From Corbicula japonica (taxonomy: Eukaryota; Mollusca; Bivalvia; Venerida; Cyrenidae): 64,000 bases of DNA. The stretch is from NCBI GenBank assembly GCA_038501625.1, contig JAZAYU010000037.1, positions 3,782,001 through 3,846,000 of the forward strand, given 5' to 3'. Under the pieces are notes generated by a model. It saw only the letters and a list, made by a program, of their open reading frames with translations, had not been told where the DNA came from and made no database searches. A program made the translations under genes and the position numbers. Shown piece by piece: positions 1-9,756 of this stretch (position 1 is its first letter; every line of letters begins with the position of its first letter).

Positions 1-170
1 GGTCGGATTTCGGTCGGATTCTGGTCAGAATGTGGTTGTATTTTGGTCGGAACCCCACGTCAATCCGACGTTGGGAAATGACGTCTAAAAAACTTTCTTT
101 TCCAACCAAAATCCAACGTTGTTCCGATGTCGAGGTCTGACGTCAATCCAAAGTCGACGTCAAATGTTTC
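1..170. repeat. Degenerate GACGTC-rich minisatellite, cut by the window edge
   Basis: Short motifs of the GGTCGGAT, CCGACGTTGG and TGACGTC type recur irregularly over the first 170 bases. The block probably continues upstream of the window. No open frame crosses it. Confidence 0.55.
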
Positions 171-1480
171 CTTGGAAGGTACTGTACACTTGACTGTTTC
201 ACTGCGCATGTCTGTACTTCACTATTAAAATATGAGGCCACCAACTTCACAAATCTGTATGAAGTTATAGTCTAGTACCAGCTTACACCTAATTTAATGT
301 AAAATTCTGATTTTATCCGTAATTGTCACGACCGTAATGTCCCGAAATCAGAGCGTCAACCTGTCTAAGCGTCTAGATAATCAAGACCAAGGAAACCCCG
401 CTTTTTTCCTAGATGCTGTTGAAACAACGATTTGAAAAGCTGCTGTTTAATAATCCAATTATATTTAAGGATTGAAAAGGGGAATTCCCGGGATTTCCTT
501 CATGCCCAATTGTATAATTTGTCCTATTTTAAGGCCAAAACTTATGATTTATGAAACTCTTGATCAATGTGCTTATTGCATGTCAAGCTTACAGATAAAG
601 TCTGGGTCTGCAGAAGTTGCATAGAACTTAAATGCTTAGTGCTTTATTATGTTCAAACAAAATAATAGGTGTGGAAGTTAATATTTAATATAGCATGCTT
701 ATATATCCAGGAATTTTGACTGACTTCTGTATTTCGTACTAACTGTAAGCAGAATCTCTCATTTCAGTATCAGATAAAAAATATTGACTTTGAAAATTTG
801 TACTATGCTTTATTATCAGATTCTATTATTTTCATAAAATTTTGTCATAAATTTTCGTCATAATACTTAGAATGCCAAACATTTCATTATTAATAATGTA
901 CACTATAACCTTTAAGTCTTTTTGTGTATACATAATTACACCCCCCTCCTTTGAAATTGTCATTTCGAACAAATAAACATGGTAACCTATAATTTTCTTT
1001 TTAATTTAATGTTTGTTATACATTGGTGAATAAATCGGTAGCATTTGGTGAAATTCTATAATGTAAAATTCTAGTAAACTTAAAAACATCCCTTAGAATC
1101 AAAAGATTTGCCGAAAAATCCTTTGTCATAAATTAGGTTATACTTATTTTTTTAAACGTGTTTCATAATTTGTATTGCAATATTTATTTGTAATATAGAA
1201 TGTATGGAACTGAAAATAGAATTATTTATGATATTCTTGTGATGGATTCTATAGTTTCATGCCGACAAAAGAAGTCTATGAAAAATGTAAAAATTGTTCA
1301 AAATGGGACATTTTTGGTATCTAAAATAAAACAAGTAACCCCGGTAAGTCTCATTTTTAACTGGATTTTCATTGCATAACATCATGTTCTTGACACACAA
1401 AGTTAAAATGAAATCTATTATTGAGATTGTTTATGAAACTGAAGCGTCTGTCTTTAATTTGGTTTTCTTCGCTGTTTTCA
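171..1480. other. No gene or repeat recognised
   Basis: A+T-rich sequence with frequent stops on both strands. A GTAAGT at about 1334 has no open frame before it. Possibly intron of the gene whose exon candidates follow. Confidence 0.4.
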
Positions 1481-1486
1481 TAGTAA

Positions 1487-1780
1487 ATTCCTACCGTATA
1501 TCCGGCCGCCCGTGGACTAGCCGGAACAAAGAGTAGAGCTAACAGTGAGCTCGAAGCAACCCCACAAACCGACTACAGTTGTATCCGACCCAACAGGCCG
1601 GATAATGAGGAAAGAGTGTCTGTTCAGGTACCAGTGCACAACCAGCTAACAGACATGAAAAAGAGAGAGGAGACAGACTTGGAAGGAAAAAAAACGGACG
1701 GTGATACTGAAGCTCCCAAAATCATTTATTTATACCAAGTTACAAAAAGTTTTGCCTCTGAGGATTATAATTCATATTAA
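1487..1780 (+). CDS. Candidate coding exon A, function unknown
   Basis: A frame open for 97 codons between TAA at 1484 and TAA at 1778, in sequence where stops otherwise come about every 12-15 codons. It lacks an early ATG. The product is polar and charged: residues 19-32 include ELEATPQTDYSCIR, followed by an Asn/Asp/Glu stretch and a Lys/Glu-rich part with MKKREETDLEG. There is no hydrophobic segment, so a cytoplasmic or disordered tail is plausible. The core recurs at protein level in exon B about 1 kb downstream with conservative changes (N/D, D/E, K/Q, I/V) and no indels, which argues for coding. A possible donor CAG|GTACCA sits at 1627/1628. The upstream border is unclear: the acceptor-like TTTTCATAG at 1475-1483 would put TAA first. 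I recognise no family. Confidence 0.45.
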   Translation: MPTVYPAARGLAGTKSRANSELEATPQTDYSCIRPNRPDNEERVSVQVPVHNQLTDMKKREETDLEGKKTDGDTEAPKIIYLYQVTKSFASEDYNSY

Positions 1781-2180
1781 TTCAAGATTCTGCCAATTTC
1801 TGTAATATTTTAGTTAATAAAACAAATATTCTTGCATATTTATTAGAAAGTTCATCACCTTTATGTCTCAAACCTAATTATTCCTGATTATTTTTTAAAG
1901 GGAAGTAATTCATTTTGTTCTGTCTGGGAACGCACGTCAATGCATTTGGTCAAGATGTATAATTATTTTAGTTAGGTCATTTTGTCAAAGGAAGAAATAT
2001 GAATAGATTAATTTCCATTCATCTGATTCTCATGGTTTTCTTTAGCATTAATATTAGTAATTATGAAATATTTCTCAATATATTTACATTGAAGTTAATT
2101 CTTTCATTTCATGCAGATTGGTTATGTGTTAAAAGTGAAGTTGTAACAATATTATAGTCGACTATAGTCTTCTCTTTCAG

Positions 2181-2319
2181 CAAGGTTCAAGGTCACCTGT
2201 TTGAGGTTGACCAAGCTTACCGGATCGTGGAACCTCATTGCATACAGACCTTCAATATAAATTTATATTGTTCTCTCGGCCGTGTGCCGTCTCGCTGCAA
2301 GCCGAAAGAAATCTTTTAA
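2181..2319 (+). CDS. Candidate terminal exon, function unknown
   Basis: A pyrimidine-rich acceptor (TCTTCTCTTTCAG) ends at 2180. After one base the frame is open for 45 codons to TAA at 2317, with balanced composition (starts KVQGHLFEVDQAYR, ends PSRCKPKEIF). An AATAAA lies at about 2424. The phase does not fit any donor seen in exon A, so the two may not be joined. The chance of a spurious acceptor plus open frame is real. Confidence 0.28.
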
Positions 2320-2460
2320 ACTTGTGATTAACTTTGGGCTGAATTTGTAAAACTTGAAAAAAAATTATCTTACGTTACATTTCAGTTGCTTGTGCTTTGA
2401 GCTATATTTTAAATGATTTGTGGAATAAAAATTTGAAAAAACCAAACATTGTTTTTGATT

Positions 2461-2625
2461 TCTGAGAGTTCCTTTTCGGGTTACCCTTTGTCGAACCTAA
2501 GGATCCGTAGTCACCGGCGGGAACTCGAACCAACCCCACAAACCGACTACAGTTGTATCCGAGACAACAGCCCCGATGATGACCAGAGAGTATCTGTTAA
2601 GATACGGAGCACTATCAGCACATGA
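2461..2625 (+). CDS. Candidate coding exon B, paralogous to exon A
   Basis: An open frame ends at TGA 2623-2625. Its core ELEPTPQTDYSCIR matches exon A, and about 21 of 28 residues are identical over the aligned part. The 31-base centre is identical in DNA, so the duplication is fairly recent or constrained. A likely acceptor is TTGATTTCTGAG just before 2467. The product then stops after an RVSVKIRST-type end, whereas exon A runs on for about 55 codons. This fits a duplicated or alternative C-terminal exon of one gene. A second frame is also open here (2501-2745) but is less conserved between copies. Confidence 0.42.
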   Translation, partial: SESSFSGYPLSNLRIRSHRRELEPTPQTDYSCIRDNSPDDDQRVSVKIRSTIST

Positions 2626-2703
2626 AGTTCCCAGACTCTCTTCCCCTCCCAGCACAAGATTTGTCAACAGAGAAATATATTCTGCTTCCTGTGTGTACCA
2701 GTA

Positions 2704-2900
2704 TCTCACAGCAACCTCCTATAATGTTACAGAAGCTGGTTACTGAGCATAGATGTCAGGGCGATGGTCGACAGTGTTGCTCAGCAACAACCACTCATTC
2801 TTCAGACAGACATGGAACTGAGCATAGATGTCAGGGCGATGGTCCCCAGTGTTGCTCAGCAACAACCACCCAATCTTCAGGCAGGCATGGAACTGGGTAC
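2704..2900 (+). repeat. 75-bp minisatellite, two and a half copies
   Basis: Full units at 2742-2816 and 2817-2891 differ at few positions; a diverged half unit lies before (2704-2741) and a short start after. The period is 25 codons, so two frames stay open: one reads MELSIDVRAMV repeats (2725-2970), the other TEHRCQGDG repeats (2622-2921). A CAG|GTAGGC donor-like site follows at about 2917. Whether it is translated is undecided. Confidence 0.75.
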
Positions 2901-2984
2901 AGAGAATGCTACAGCAGGTAGGCTACTTCTAACATGTTCACCTAGCATGTTTTATCCCTTTACTCCTTAGATACACCATTATTG

Positions 2985-3115
2985 CATTGGTGAACAGTGT
3001 AGATCCTGATCAGCTGGCACTTTTATGCCATCTGATTAGGATCTACACATTTCACTTTTAAATTCATTAGGTTATTTCTGACCAAAATGCAATCCGTGCA
3101 GATCCAGGCCAGACA
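2985..3115 (-). repeat. Interspersed repeat with GATCCTGATCAG motif
   Basis: The reverse complement aligns with 40390-40570 (shared blocks TTGGTCAGAAATAACCT and TGTGTAGATCCT). The alternating GATC-rich half-sites make local inverted repeats. It resembles a repeat type common in venerid clams, a recollection I could not check. Confidence 0.6.
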
Positions 3116-3131
3116 GCACTGATTTGCCTTT

Positions 3132-3455
3132 AAGTGTAGCCTTGTTGCTGATATTTGCGAATAATGTTGATATTTTCCAATAATTAAACCCAAAACGCAT
3201 GTGCTCAACCCGGCTTAGGCGGCGTGGGAAGTAATGTGCATCTCCATTACTGCCCATGAACAGGCTCAATCAAACCGAGCCTGCAATATTTTTATATTTC
3301 TCGTGTTCGATGGTCTTCAAAGTTCCCTTTTCATCTATTTATTGTATTAAAGCTGCCATTTACCAACTCGAGCTACTTTAAACAAAGTTTACGATAAACG
3401 ACCATGCCATGTATACAACAAAGGGACAAAACAAATTCGAGTGAACGGGGTATAG
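3132..3455. repeat. Left arm of a large inverted duplication, interrupted by an R1 copy
   Basis: Segments 3132-3204 and 3351-3455 match, in reverse orientation, the continuous stretch 4003-4259 (shared AAGTGTAGCC, TTTTCCAATAAT, CCCAAAACGCAT, AAGCTGCCATT, AACTCGAGCT, GACCATGCC). The piece between, 3205-3350, is an R1 fragment, so R1 probably inserted into or replaced part of this arm. Confidence 0.7.
3205..3350 (-). repeat. R1 repeat, short form
   Basis: Reads on the minus strand as the head of family R1: GGGAACTTTGAAGACC, GGCTCGGTTTGATTGAGCC, then GGGCAGTAATGG, ending near CCGGGTTGAG. Contains the first two R1 hairpins. Confidence 0.75.
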
Positions 3456-3733
3456 CATTTATGTATACAGTATGTGAACGATGTCGACTAGTCACTTCTT
3501 TTTATAGTTTTGTCTTTTATATAAGTTTACCGTTGCTGCAACGAAGATAAAAAAAATCTCGTTACCAATATGCGCAAGCTTTGATAGCCAGTAATATAGT
3601 ATTTCCCATAGTAAGACCCAGATTCACGCTTCCTGCTATCGATACTAAACGCAGTTCCTTAATCAGTGTATGTGTATACTCAGGTACTGAAGTTTATTTG
3701 TGCAGAAAATAGAATTTGTTAAAATAAAATATA

Positions 3734-3984
3734 CTCAACAAAAATAGAAACCTGACACTATATTTGGTGTATTTTCCTGGAATCAGATTTAAAGCTAATT
3801 GAATTGTGGTATGTAATAAAAATGGTGCATGTTTTGAACTTAATTATTCATTTTGATATTTTTGGTGCATGAAACAAGTGATTCAGTGGTTATTTTCTTT
3901 TGGATGGTGCAAAAATATATAGATTTTGAATATGCACCTCATACTTATTCAAAGTTACAGTGTCAGGTTTCTTTTTTTGTTGAG
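3734..3984. mobile_element. 251-bp MITE with TA target duplication (Tc1/mariner type)
   Basis: Inverted ends start CTCAACAAAAATAGAAACCT and end AGGTTTCTTTTTTTGTTGAG, about 27 bp each with one to three mismatches, flanked by TA at 3732 and 3985. The interior is A+T-rich with no transposase. The 69-codon open frame at 3853 is inside it and looks fortuitous. Confidence 0.8.
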
Positions 3985-4002
3985 TATAGAACATGTTACC
4001 TA

Positions 4003-4259
4003 CTACACCCCGTAAACTCGAAAACAATTTTTTTATTTACACCCCGTACATTACTGTGCTAGACACTGTACACAAGGCATGGTTGTTTTTCGCTAATTGT
4101 TAAAAGCAGCTCGAGTTAGTGAATGGCAGCTTGAATGTTAGTGGGGAAAAGTATATATTTTATTATTCCAGATGGATATTGAGACAGCAAATGCGTTTTG
4201 GGCTTCATTATTGGAAAATGTCAACATTGTTAGCAAATGTTAACAACTAGGCTACACTT
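4003..4259. repeat. Right arm of the inverted duplication
   Basis: Inverted, uninterrupted counterpart of 3132-3455. The spacer between the arms holds the MITE at 3734-3984. Confidence 0.7.
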
Positions 4260-4440
4260 AATCGCAAACTTAACAAAAACCACCAAGCGTGCAGAAAAAA
4301 GCAATACATTTAGCCTAATAAATTTGTTTAGTTTAGAAAAATCGATAAAGTTATAATGAAGAAATAAGTTGATCCATTACCTGGGGTGAACTGGACGTCA
4401 GCAATTCAACTTTCGCTTACGGTGTTTTGATGTACTATTC

Positions 4441-4494
4441 CCTGTGAATGATGTACAACAGCTATTTCCTGTGAATGATGTACAACAGTGTGAC
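4441..4494. repeat. 27-bp tandem pair
   Basis: CCTGTGAATGATGTACAACAG occurs at 4441 and 4468. Confidence 0.85.
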
Positions 4495-4564
4495 AAATGA
4501 TTAAACCAGCGACAACTCCGTTAACTACTAATAGTTCCTCATCACAAGCTTCCAAACTCTTTTA

Positions 4565-5070
4565 GAAATAGATGAAAATGGAATGTTGACGACCCTCGAC
4601 CACGACAAATATGAAAATATTGCAGATTCGGTTTGATTGAGCCTGTTCATGGGCAGTAATGAAAATGCATATTACTGCCCACGCCGCCTAGCCCCGGGTT
4701 GAGCGCAACTCAATATTTACACCAATAAACAGTACAATTTTGATCCATCCTTAACGATGGTATGCATATGGCGGTGAACATGGAACCTTCAATGCGGTAT
4801 TTTCCAGATTAATACCATTCCATGTTCAGCGGCTTATGATCCCCAGAAAAAAAGAATGGGTTTGCCCTAAACGAGAAATCAATGGGCGGAACTAAACAGA
4901 ATAGAATTTTAAGAGGGGATCTTAGAATATAAAACCTGCATATCACAGGCAACGCCAAAGCCAAAATTTAAAAAGCAGGAAGAATATCCTTGGGGGTGAT
5001 TGAACAATATCCAAATTTATATTGGCTGGGATATTGAAACTACCCATCTTTAAACTGGCCGAAATGAAAT
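4565..5070 (+). repeat. R1 repeat, long form
   Basis: Head AATAGATGAAAATGG, hairpin 1 (GGTTTGATTGAGCC, partly decayed), hairpin 2 GGCAGTAAT/ATTACTGCC, GCCCCGGGTTGAGCGCAA, hairpin 3 GAACATGGAA/TTCCATGTTC, then a TAAACAGAATAGAATTTT block and a conserved TGGCTGGGATATTGAAAC near the 3' part. The 87-codon plus frame at 5022 starts inside this repeat and is probably fortuitous. Confidence 0.85.
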
Positions 5071-6300
5071 CATTTCGGTATGATTTATTACATGTACAGA
5101 CATACGGACGGACACTACTATCGCTGTATGTCAACAAACTTGTATTATTGAGGGAGTTAAATAGTGTCAAGACAAAACATCAATCGATTTTCAGTTCTCG
5201 ATTATATCTGCTCCTGGTCCCGCCAATAATTTCCCTTTCTGCTCCATGGAGTTGCCCATTTCTAAACCCCAGCTCTATTCACTAAGTCCTAGCGAATTTA
5301 TTAAACGTCTGTCTGTGCTAATATTTCACATATTGCCAGGGGAATGATTAAATTTTCCAACAGTACTTACAGATTTAGGCAGATTATCAGATCTATTGAG
5401 TATTTTTGCTATATAACGCAGAACTTCAAGATTTCAACACAAACTTCCGTTTTCAAATCGCGATAAAAAGTTTATTATCTCTTCTAGCACTCCAGAAATC
5501 ATGGGATAGGTGCAGAATTTATTTGGCCTTTAAAAGCAGCCGATATTTCTTTCCACGAGTTAATGAAAACTAACGAAAATGATAATTAATTACACTGCAG
5601 TCAAATATGAAAAAAAAACTTACCGTGTCTGCTCCTGGATGAGCCGTCCGCTCCTGGCTCTGCCGGTTAACGGGTGTGGTTGTAGGTCGTCATAATTCAT
5701 CCCCACACCAATCCATTTAATTTTAACATGAGGCCTACTTTTATAAATCTGAATAATAATTTTTCCGTTAAAATAGTAATTATTGTGATTTTAATAATTT
5801 TACATAACGATACCATATGATGATTTCATCATTAGGTGACAATAGTCAACTGTTCGCAAAATCAGAGGATCCAGTCAGATAATAAACATGAGATCATTGG
5901 CCTCAGTCTCTTGGTCTCGGCCCATTTCGCTAAAACAGAGAGGAGGAAATGATAAAGCCATGAGTTTATGAAGTTTATTTCAGTATTAAATTACATAATA
6001 TAACATTAAATACGTAGTTTATTAGGCAACGCGTATGTGAACTATTGACATAATCATTACTTTAAAGAAATACACATAGATTGTATTTGGAATAAAAGCG
6101 TAAAAAAATAAGGCGGTATAGGTTATGGAAGAATTATCCAGAAAATTAGTCTCCAGCTGTGCGGGAAACTACCCAAACTATTTAACGTCTGTATAGACCG
6201 CTTCCTTAATCGGATAATCTTAGAGCACGCATGTTTAAGTATCTTCTGAAATCAGTTATTATTATATTCAGTAAACACTAAATCAATTTTCAGTTTTATT
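5071..6300. other. No clear gene; scattered G+C-richer patches
   Basis: Patches at 5205-5260 and 5625-5680 (CTGCTCCTGG repeated) are richer in G+C than their surroundings but keep no convincing frame. Confidence 0.35.
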
Positions 6301-6305
6301 GACAG

Positions 6306-6432
6306 GTGTGACTTCCGTTACACGATTGAGAAGACCATTCCTACAGCAGACACTGATTTTAAAAAGAAACTTCCTTGTCGCGGATTGAATGAGTCTTACT
6401 GTGACGGCAACCCGACCAATAAGGATACATAA
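6306..6432 (+). CDS. Candidate small exon, cysteine-containing, unknown
   Basis: An acceptor AATTTTCAGTTTTATTGACAG ends at 6305. After one base, 41 codons run open to TAA at 6430: CDFRYTIEKTIP, TADTDFKKKLPCRGLNES, YCDGNPTNKDT. Three Cys and a hydrophilic mix would suit an extracellular segment. No upstream partner exon was found, and the frame is also open back to about 6250 without splicing. Could be chance. Confidence 0.3.
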
Positions 6433-6548
6433 AGATGTATCTGTATGGCGTGCCAAGTAAGCAAGTACATGTTTGCAAAATAATTTTACATCACGGAGCT
6501 ATTTGTTGCTATCGCGTCCGTCGTGATATCAATTAAGTTTCGTTACTT

Positions 6549-6646
6549 CTCTGATCATCTTCAGAATTTAAGTACAAGTACAATGTAGAATAAAATTCTC
6601 TGATCATCTTCAAAATTTAGGTACAAGTATAATGTAGAATACAACA
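6549..6646. repeat. 49-bp tandem pair
   Basis: CTCTGATCATCTTCAGAATT and its near-copy start at 6549 and 6598, each followed by ACAAGTA.AATGTAGAAT. Confidence 0.85.
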
Positions 6647-6898
6647 GCGTGTATTTCTTACGACTGTCCAGAATTATATGCTTTGTAACCATGCACGTAA
6701 TAATGTTTTGTTCCACTAAAAAAACCGAGCCATGACAATCACAGGTTTAGAACAGAACTTAAAAATACTTTTTTTCAAATTAACGAATGCGAACTATTGC
6801 GGGACTAACTTTGTGTTTAATACCAATGGAGCCGTGCTAGGCAAATATGTTGATATTTAATCACCATTTCGTCCACACACATTTTTTTCTATTCACAG

Positions 6899-6978
6899 TG
6901 TCCAGAGGCAGTTAATGGAAGTGTTTTGAAGATATTTCGTTGACGATTGTTGAAGTTGAATCGCATCTAAAAATAACT
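6899..6978 (+). other. Candidate untranslated internal exon
   Basis: Strong splice signals bracket 80 bases: acceptor TTTTTTTCTATTCACAG ending at 6898 and donor CT|GTAAGTATT at 6978/6979. No frame is open throughout, so a 5' untranslated exon is the natural reading. The next plausible plus-strand exon, with a well-placed ATG, is at 7750. Confidence 0.35.
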
Positions 6979-7204
6979 GTAAGTATTAAAATTTGAAGTT
7001 TCGCCGGACTACTACGCATATTTTGCTTTTATGAAAATAACCAGCACGGCACCGTCGGCAAAGCGCTATTTCCACTTGCCAAGTACATTTAGATCTACCA
7101 AATACCGACTGAGATGCCGCCAAAACCCCACAAAAAGGTTTGCAACTTACAAAGATTTACGTGACTGATTTTAACTTTGAGCAATTCTGACTATTCATAC
7201 GGGA

Positions 7205-7575
7205 AAACTATATCTTTGGTGAGATCACAATCACGCGAAAACACGTTGAGAGATCGCAATATCGCGCTCTCGCATCGTACTTCCGCCAGATAACGATGCG
7301 AAATCGCAAAAGATACAATGTACGATGTATAAATATCGCACCTCCTATCGTACTAATTTACCCTTGTATCGTGTTTTAGCGACCTTGCATCATGGTTTTG
7401 GAACCTCTCATTGTACTTGCGCCAGATAACGATGCGAGATCACGAAAACACGTTGGGAGGTCGCAAAAACAAAATACGGTGTATCAATTTCGCGCCTTGC
7501 ATCGTACTTATGTACACTCGCATCGTGTTTTAGCGACATCGCATCATGGTTTCGGCACCTCTCATTGTGTTGTTT
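7205..7575. repeat. Diverged CGATGCGA-type repeat, about two units
   Basis: CGCCAGATAACGATGCGA recurs at about 7285 and 7421, each near CGCGAAAACACGTTG-like and TCGCATCGT motifs in both orientations. The 168-codon frame 7392-7898 begins in this repeat, so its first part is unlikely to be gene-specific protein. Confidence 0.7.
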
Positions 7576-7749
7576 TCACAAACATTGAAAAAGAAACGTG
7601 TTTTTGCTTTGTTGTCTCATCAATGAGGTCGACAGTCGCAACAAAACTGGTCCCAACGGAACACCATATTTTATATGACTGTACTTCATATTTTATCATG
7701 CTCTTACTGATGGTAGCAGCTACTTTATGTTGGTTTAATTTTTTTACAG

Positions 7750-7898
7750 GGCGACAAATGGCTGAAAACTGGACCAAATGGTCGAAAAAAACGACGCGGG
7801 GTTTGCAATCGGCCGACTATTTAGGAATCAGCCCACGATTTGGGACCGACCCACGATCTGTTGATGCAAATAATATTTCTTTTTGTTTATATGTGTGA
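7750..7898 (+). CDS. Candidate exon with start codon, unknown
   Basis: Acceptor TTTAATTTTTTTACAG ends at 7749. An ATG at 7758 in good context (GACAAATGG) opens 46 codons, MAENWTKWSKKTTRG onward, to TGA at 7896. With the untranslated exon at 6899-6978 this could be a small plus-strand gene. The GGGACCGACCCACGAT part looks repeat-like, so a transposon origin is possible. Confidence 0.25.
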
Positions 7899-7939
7899 TT
7901 GGTAATTAGACTGAGCATGTTTGCGTGAAACCAGTGCCC

Positions 7940-8075
7940 AAGGTTATAAAACTGAGCATGGATACCAGTCTCAAATCTCAAGCATCTGATTGGCTGAAAT
8001 GGCGACTGTTCGCCATTTCAGCCAATCAGATGCTTGAGATTTGAGACTGGTTTCCAAACTCAGTTTTATAACCTT
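7940..8075. mobile_element. Near-perfect palindrome, 66-bp arms, 4-base loop (fold-back MITE)
   Basis: Arms 7940-8005 and 8010-8075 are complementary at about 63 of 66 positions around the loop CTGT. Flanking 8-mers ACCAGTGC (7930-7937) and ACCAGTAC (8079-8086) could be an 8-bp target duplication of hAT type, with short unmatched bases next to the arms. No coding capacity. A transcript would form a long hairpin. Confidence 0.85.
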
Positions 8076-8084
8076 CAGACCAGT

Positions 8085-8180
8085 ACAGCCACAAATAAAA
8101 AAAAATCTTCACTTAAGTCTTCAGCTTTTGATATTTTAGCCTATTTTGCAATGTTTGCGTCCCTTTCATGAGATAATTTA
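8085..8180. repeat. Fragment of interspersed repeat B
   Basis: TTTTAGCC..TTTTGCAATGTTTGCG matches the ends of copies at 17310-17530 and 49870-50100. Confidence 0.5.
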
Positions 8181-8348
8181 AACTTTAACATTGAATTGTG
8201 CAAACGAGATATGCTGACAAATAAAATTTACAATGTGTTAAAACGAGTATTTTTCAGTCGATGGAACATTCACTTAGAAATGCAAATGAACATGTCAATC
8301 TCGTTTGTAGCACCGAGATCAAATGTAAACATAACTACATTTCATTTA

Positions 8349-9143
8349 TTAAATTCGTACTACTATGTCATCATTCATAGTTAAAGAATATATTGCTAAC
8401 AATGTCTCCAATGCTTCCTCATCTTCTTCGTTGTCCCTAGAGACGTGTTCTTGTGTTATATCTGGCAAGTACAGCTTAATTAATTACGTGTCTACATAAA
8501 CATTCGGTTGTTATCGTATATTGGTTCCTCATTTACTGTTTTCCAGTACTTCTGGTTCTTCTACTCTGTGTGTGCGTCGTCCTTTTATCTCATATCGATG
8601 TTCATCGAAAACTAGATCCGAACCAGTCTTTTATTTTAAGTACGACCTATTCTATACTTTTTTGGTAATTCTATTTTGCTTTATAATGATTAAATCTGTT
8701 TTCTTTAAGTAGGTAGGCAGGTCGAAATAAATAAACCACGTTAATCTGTATATGTTTTTTCACATGAAAACATGTAGGGAATAGTGTAGATTGGTGCAAC
8801 GTAGTATCTTGTTTAAACACCTTATGATCAATTATTTGTTTTCTATTGACTATTACAAGGTAGTAAACCCTTTCGATGAAATAAAATAAATAGAGAACAT
8901 TTTCATGTGTTTTGTTAATGCAAAAATCCTCAGACAATGAATTGTAGATTAGCACTAAAACAATCACGTGCATAATTACGTAAGACAAATAACGACTTAT
9001 TTCCCACGAGATTAGTTATTGATCATGTTCCTATACTTACAACTGTTTCGATTTGTTTCATAGAAATGCTCAATTCTTTCATCATAGACGTCACGAAAGG
9101 TTTGAATAATGTATTGCACTTCATAAAGGTGTAAGAAATCCAT
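8349..9143 (-). CDS. Three-exon gene, 96-residue protein of unknown function
   Basis: Exon 1, 9143-9041, starts at ATG in a strong context (TTTGCCATGGA), encodes MDFLHLYEVQYIIQT through NRNS and ends phase 1 at AGTT|GTAAGTATAG. Exon 2, 8611-8537, follows a CGGATCTAG acceptor, begins with two bases, reads FDEHRYEIKGRRTHR and EEPEVLEN, and ends phase 1 at ACA|GTAAAT. Exon 3, 8461-8349, follows CTTGCCAG, reads ITQEHVSRDNEEDEE, ALETLLAIYSLTMNDD, and ends IVVRI-TAA. Lengths 103+75+113 total 291, divisible by three, and both junctions keep phase. AATAAA overlaps the stop (8350-8345). The protein is hydrophilic with an acidic patch, no signal peptide and no membrane segment. Introns are 429 and 75 bp; the acceptors of exons 2 and 3 are pyrimidine-poor, the weakest point. 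I recognise no family; a transposon accessory protein cannot be excluded. Confidence 0.5.
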
Positions 9144-9681
9144 GGCAAAATATTAAAATTTCAATAACACACTTTTCAGATATAAATAAATATGTTTATA
9201 AACTTATGTTTTTTATTCAATAATAGTTTATTAAATTTCGTATCGCCCTATTGTATTTAAACTTTGTATGTGGGAAACTTACATCAAAAGAAATGTTGAA
9301 ATAGAGGATGAGGATCATTTCTTTTAAGGTCAAGGTCAGTGTTAGAAAAAAAAACCCGGTTATTGCTCAATAAACCGTGATTTTCAACAACCTTTTGTCT
9401 CTTAACCTAGTGTGTAGGAGACACATGTCAACTTAAAAGTAGGCACTGAGTTTTCGATCATTTGAAGAATGGTCAAAGTTAGTGTTTCTAGGCTAGAAAA
9501 CAGTTTCGGTTCAATAACTTTATATTGAGCTCTATATGTAAATCTATTCTACTCGTATTTCGTTAAAATATGTATGTATTCAGAGCATTCATTATATTGA
9601 ATTAAGCCCCTCCGCAAGGTCAAAAGTGTAGTGGAAAAGAGCAAACGATTATGATATCATCAGTTTAATAAAAATTTGCAA
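9144..9681. other. Presumed promoter side of the minus-strand gene; nothing specific
   Basis: A+T-rich sequence upstream of the 9143 start codon. TTTATTTATATCTG at 9180-9195 reads as a TATAAATAAA on the minus strand, an uncertain TATA candidate. Confidence 0.25.
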
Positions 9682-9756
9682 GCAATTAATGAAAATGAGA
9701 ACAATTGGGGTTACCGCCTGCCTTATTACGGTGAGTGGCAAACCTCTGTGGTCTAG
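9682..9756 (-). repeat. Fragment of the retroelement 3' tail
   Basis: Minus strand carries TTTGCCACTCACCG, GGCGGTAACCCC and TTCTCATTTTCATTAATTG, matching the tail at 56225-56285. Confidence 0.6.

Noticed and set aside
1490..2620. The repeated block at 1540 and 2525 as a tRNA-derived SINE on the minus strand (GGTTCGAG B-box-like)
   Set aside because: Only one copy keeps the B box, the A box is poor, and the plus-strand protein conservation explains the similarity better.
7392..7749. First two thirds of the 168-codon plus-strand frame as a protein gene
   Set aside because: It runs through the CGATGCGA-type repeat; only the part after the acceptor at 7749 is kept as a candidate.
8521..8988. 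Plus frame 8521-8712 and minus frame 8671-8988 as genes
   Set aside because: The plus frame is the complement of exon 2 of the three-exon gene; the minus frame lies in its first intron and has no ATG in good context.
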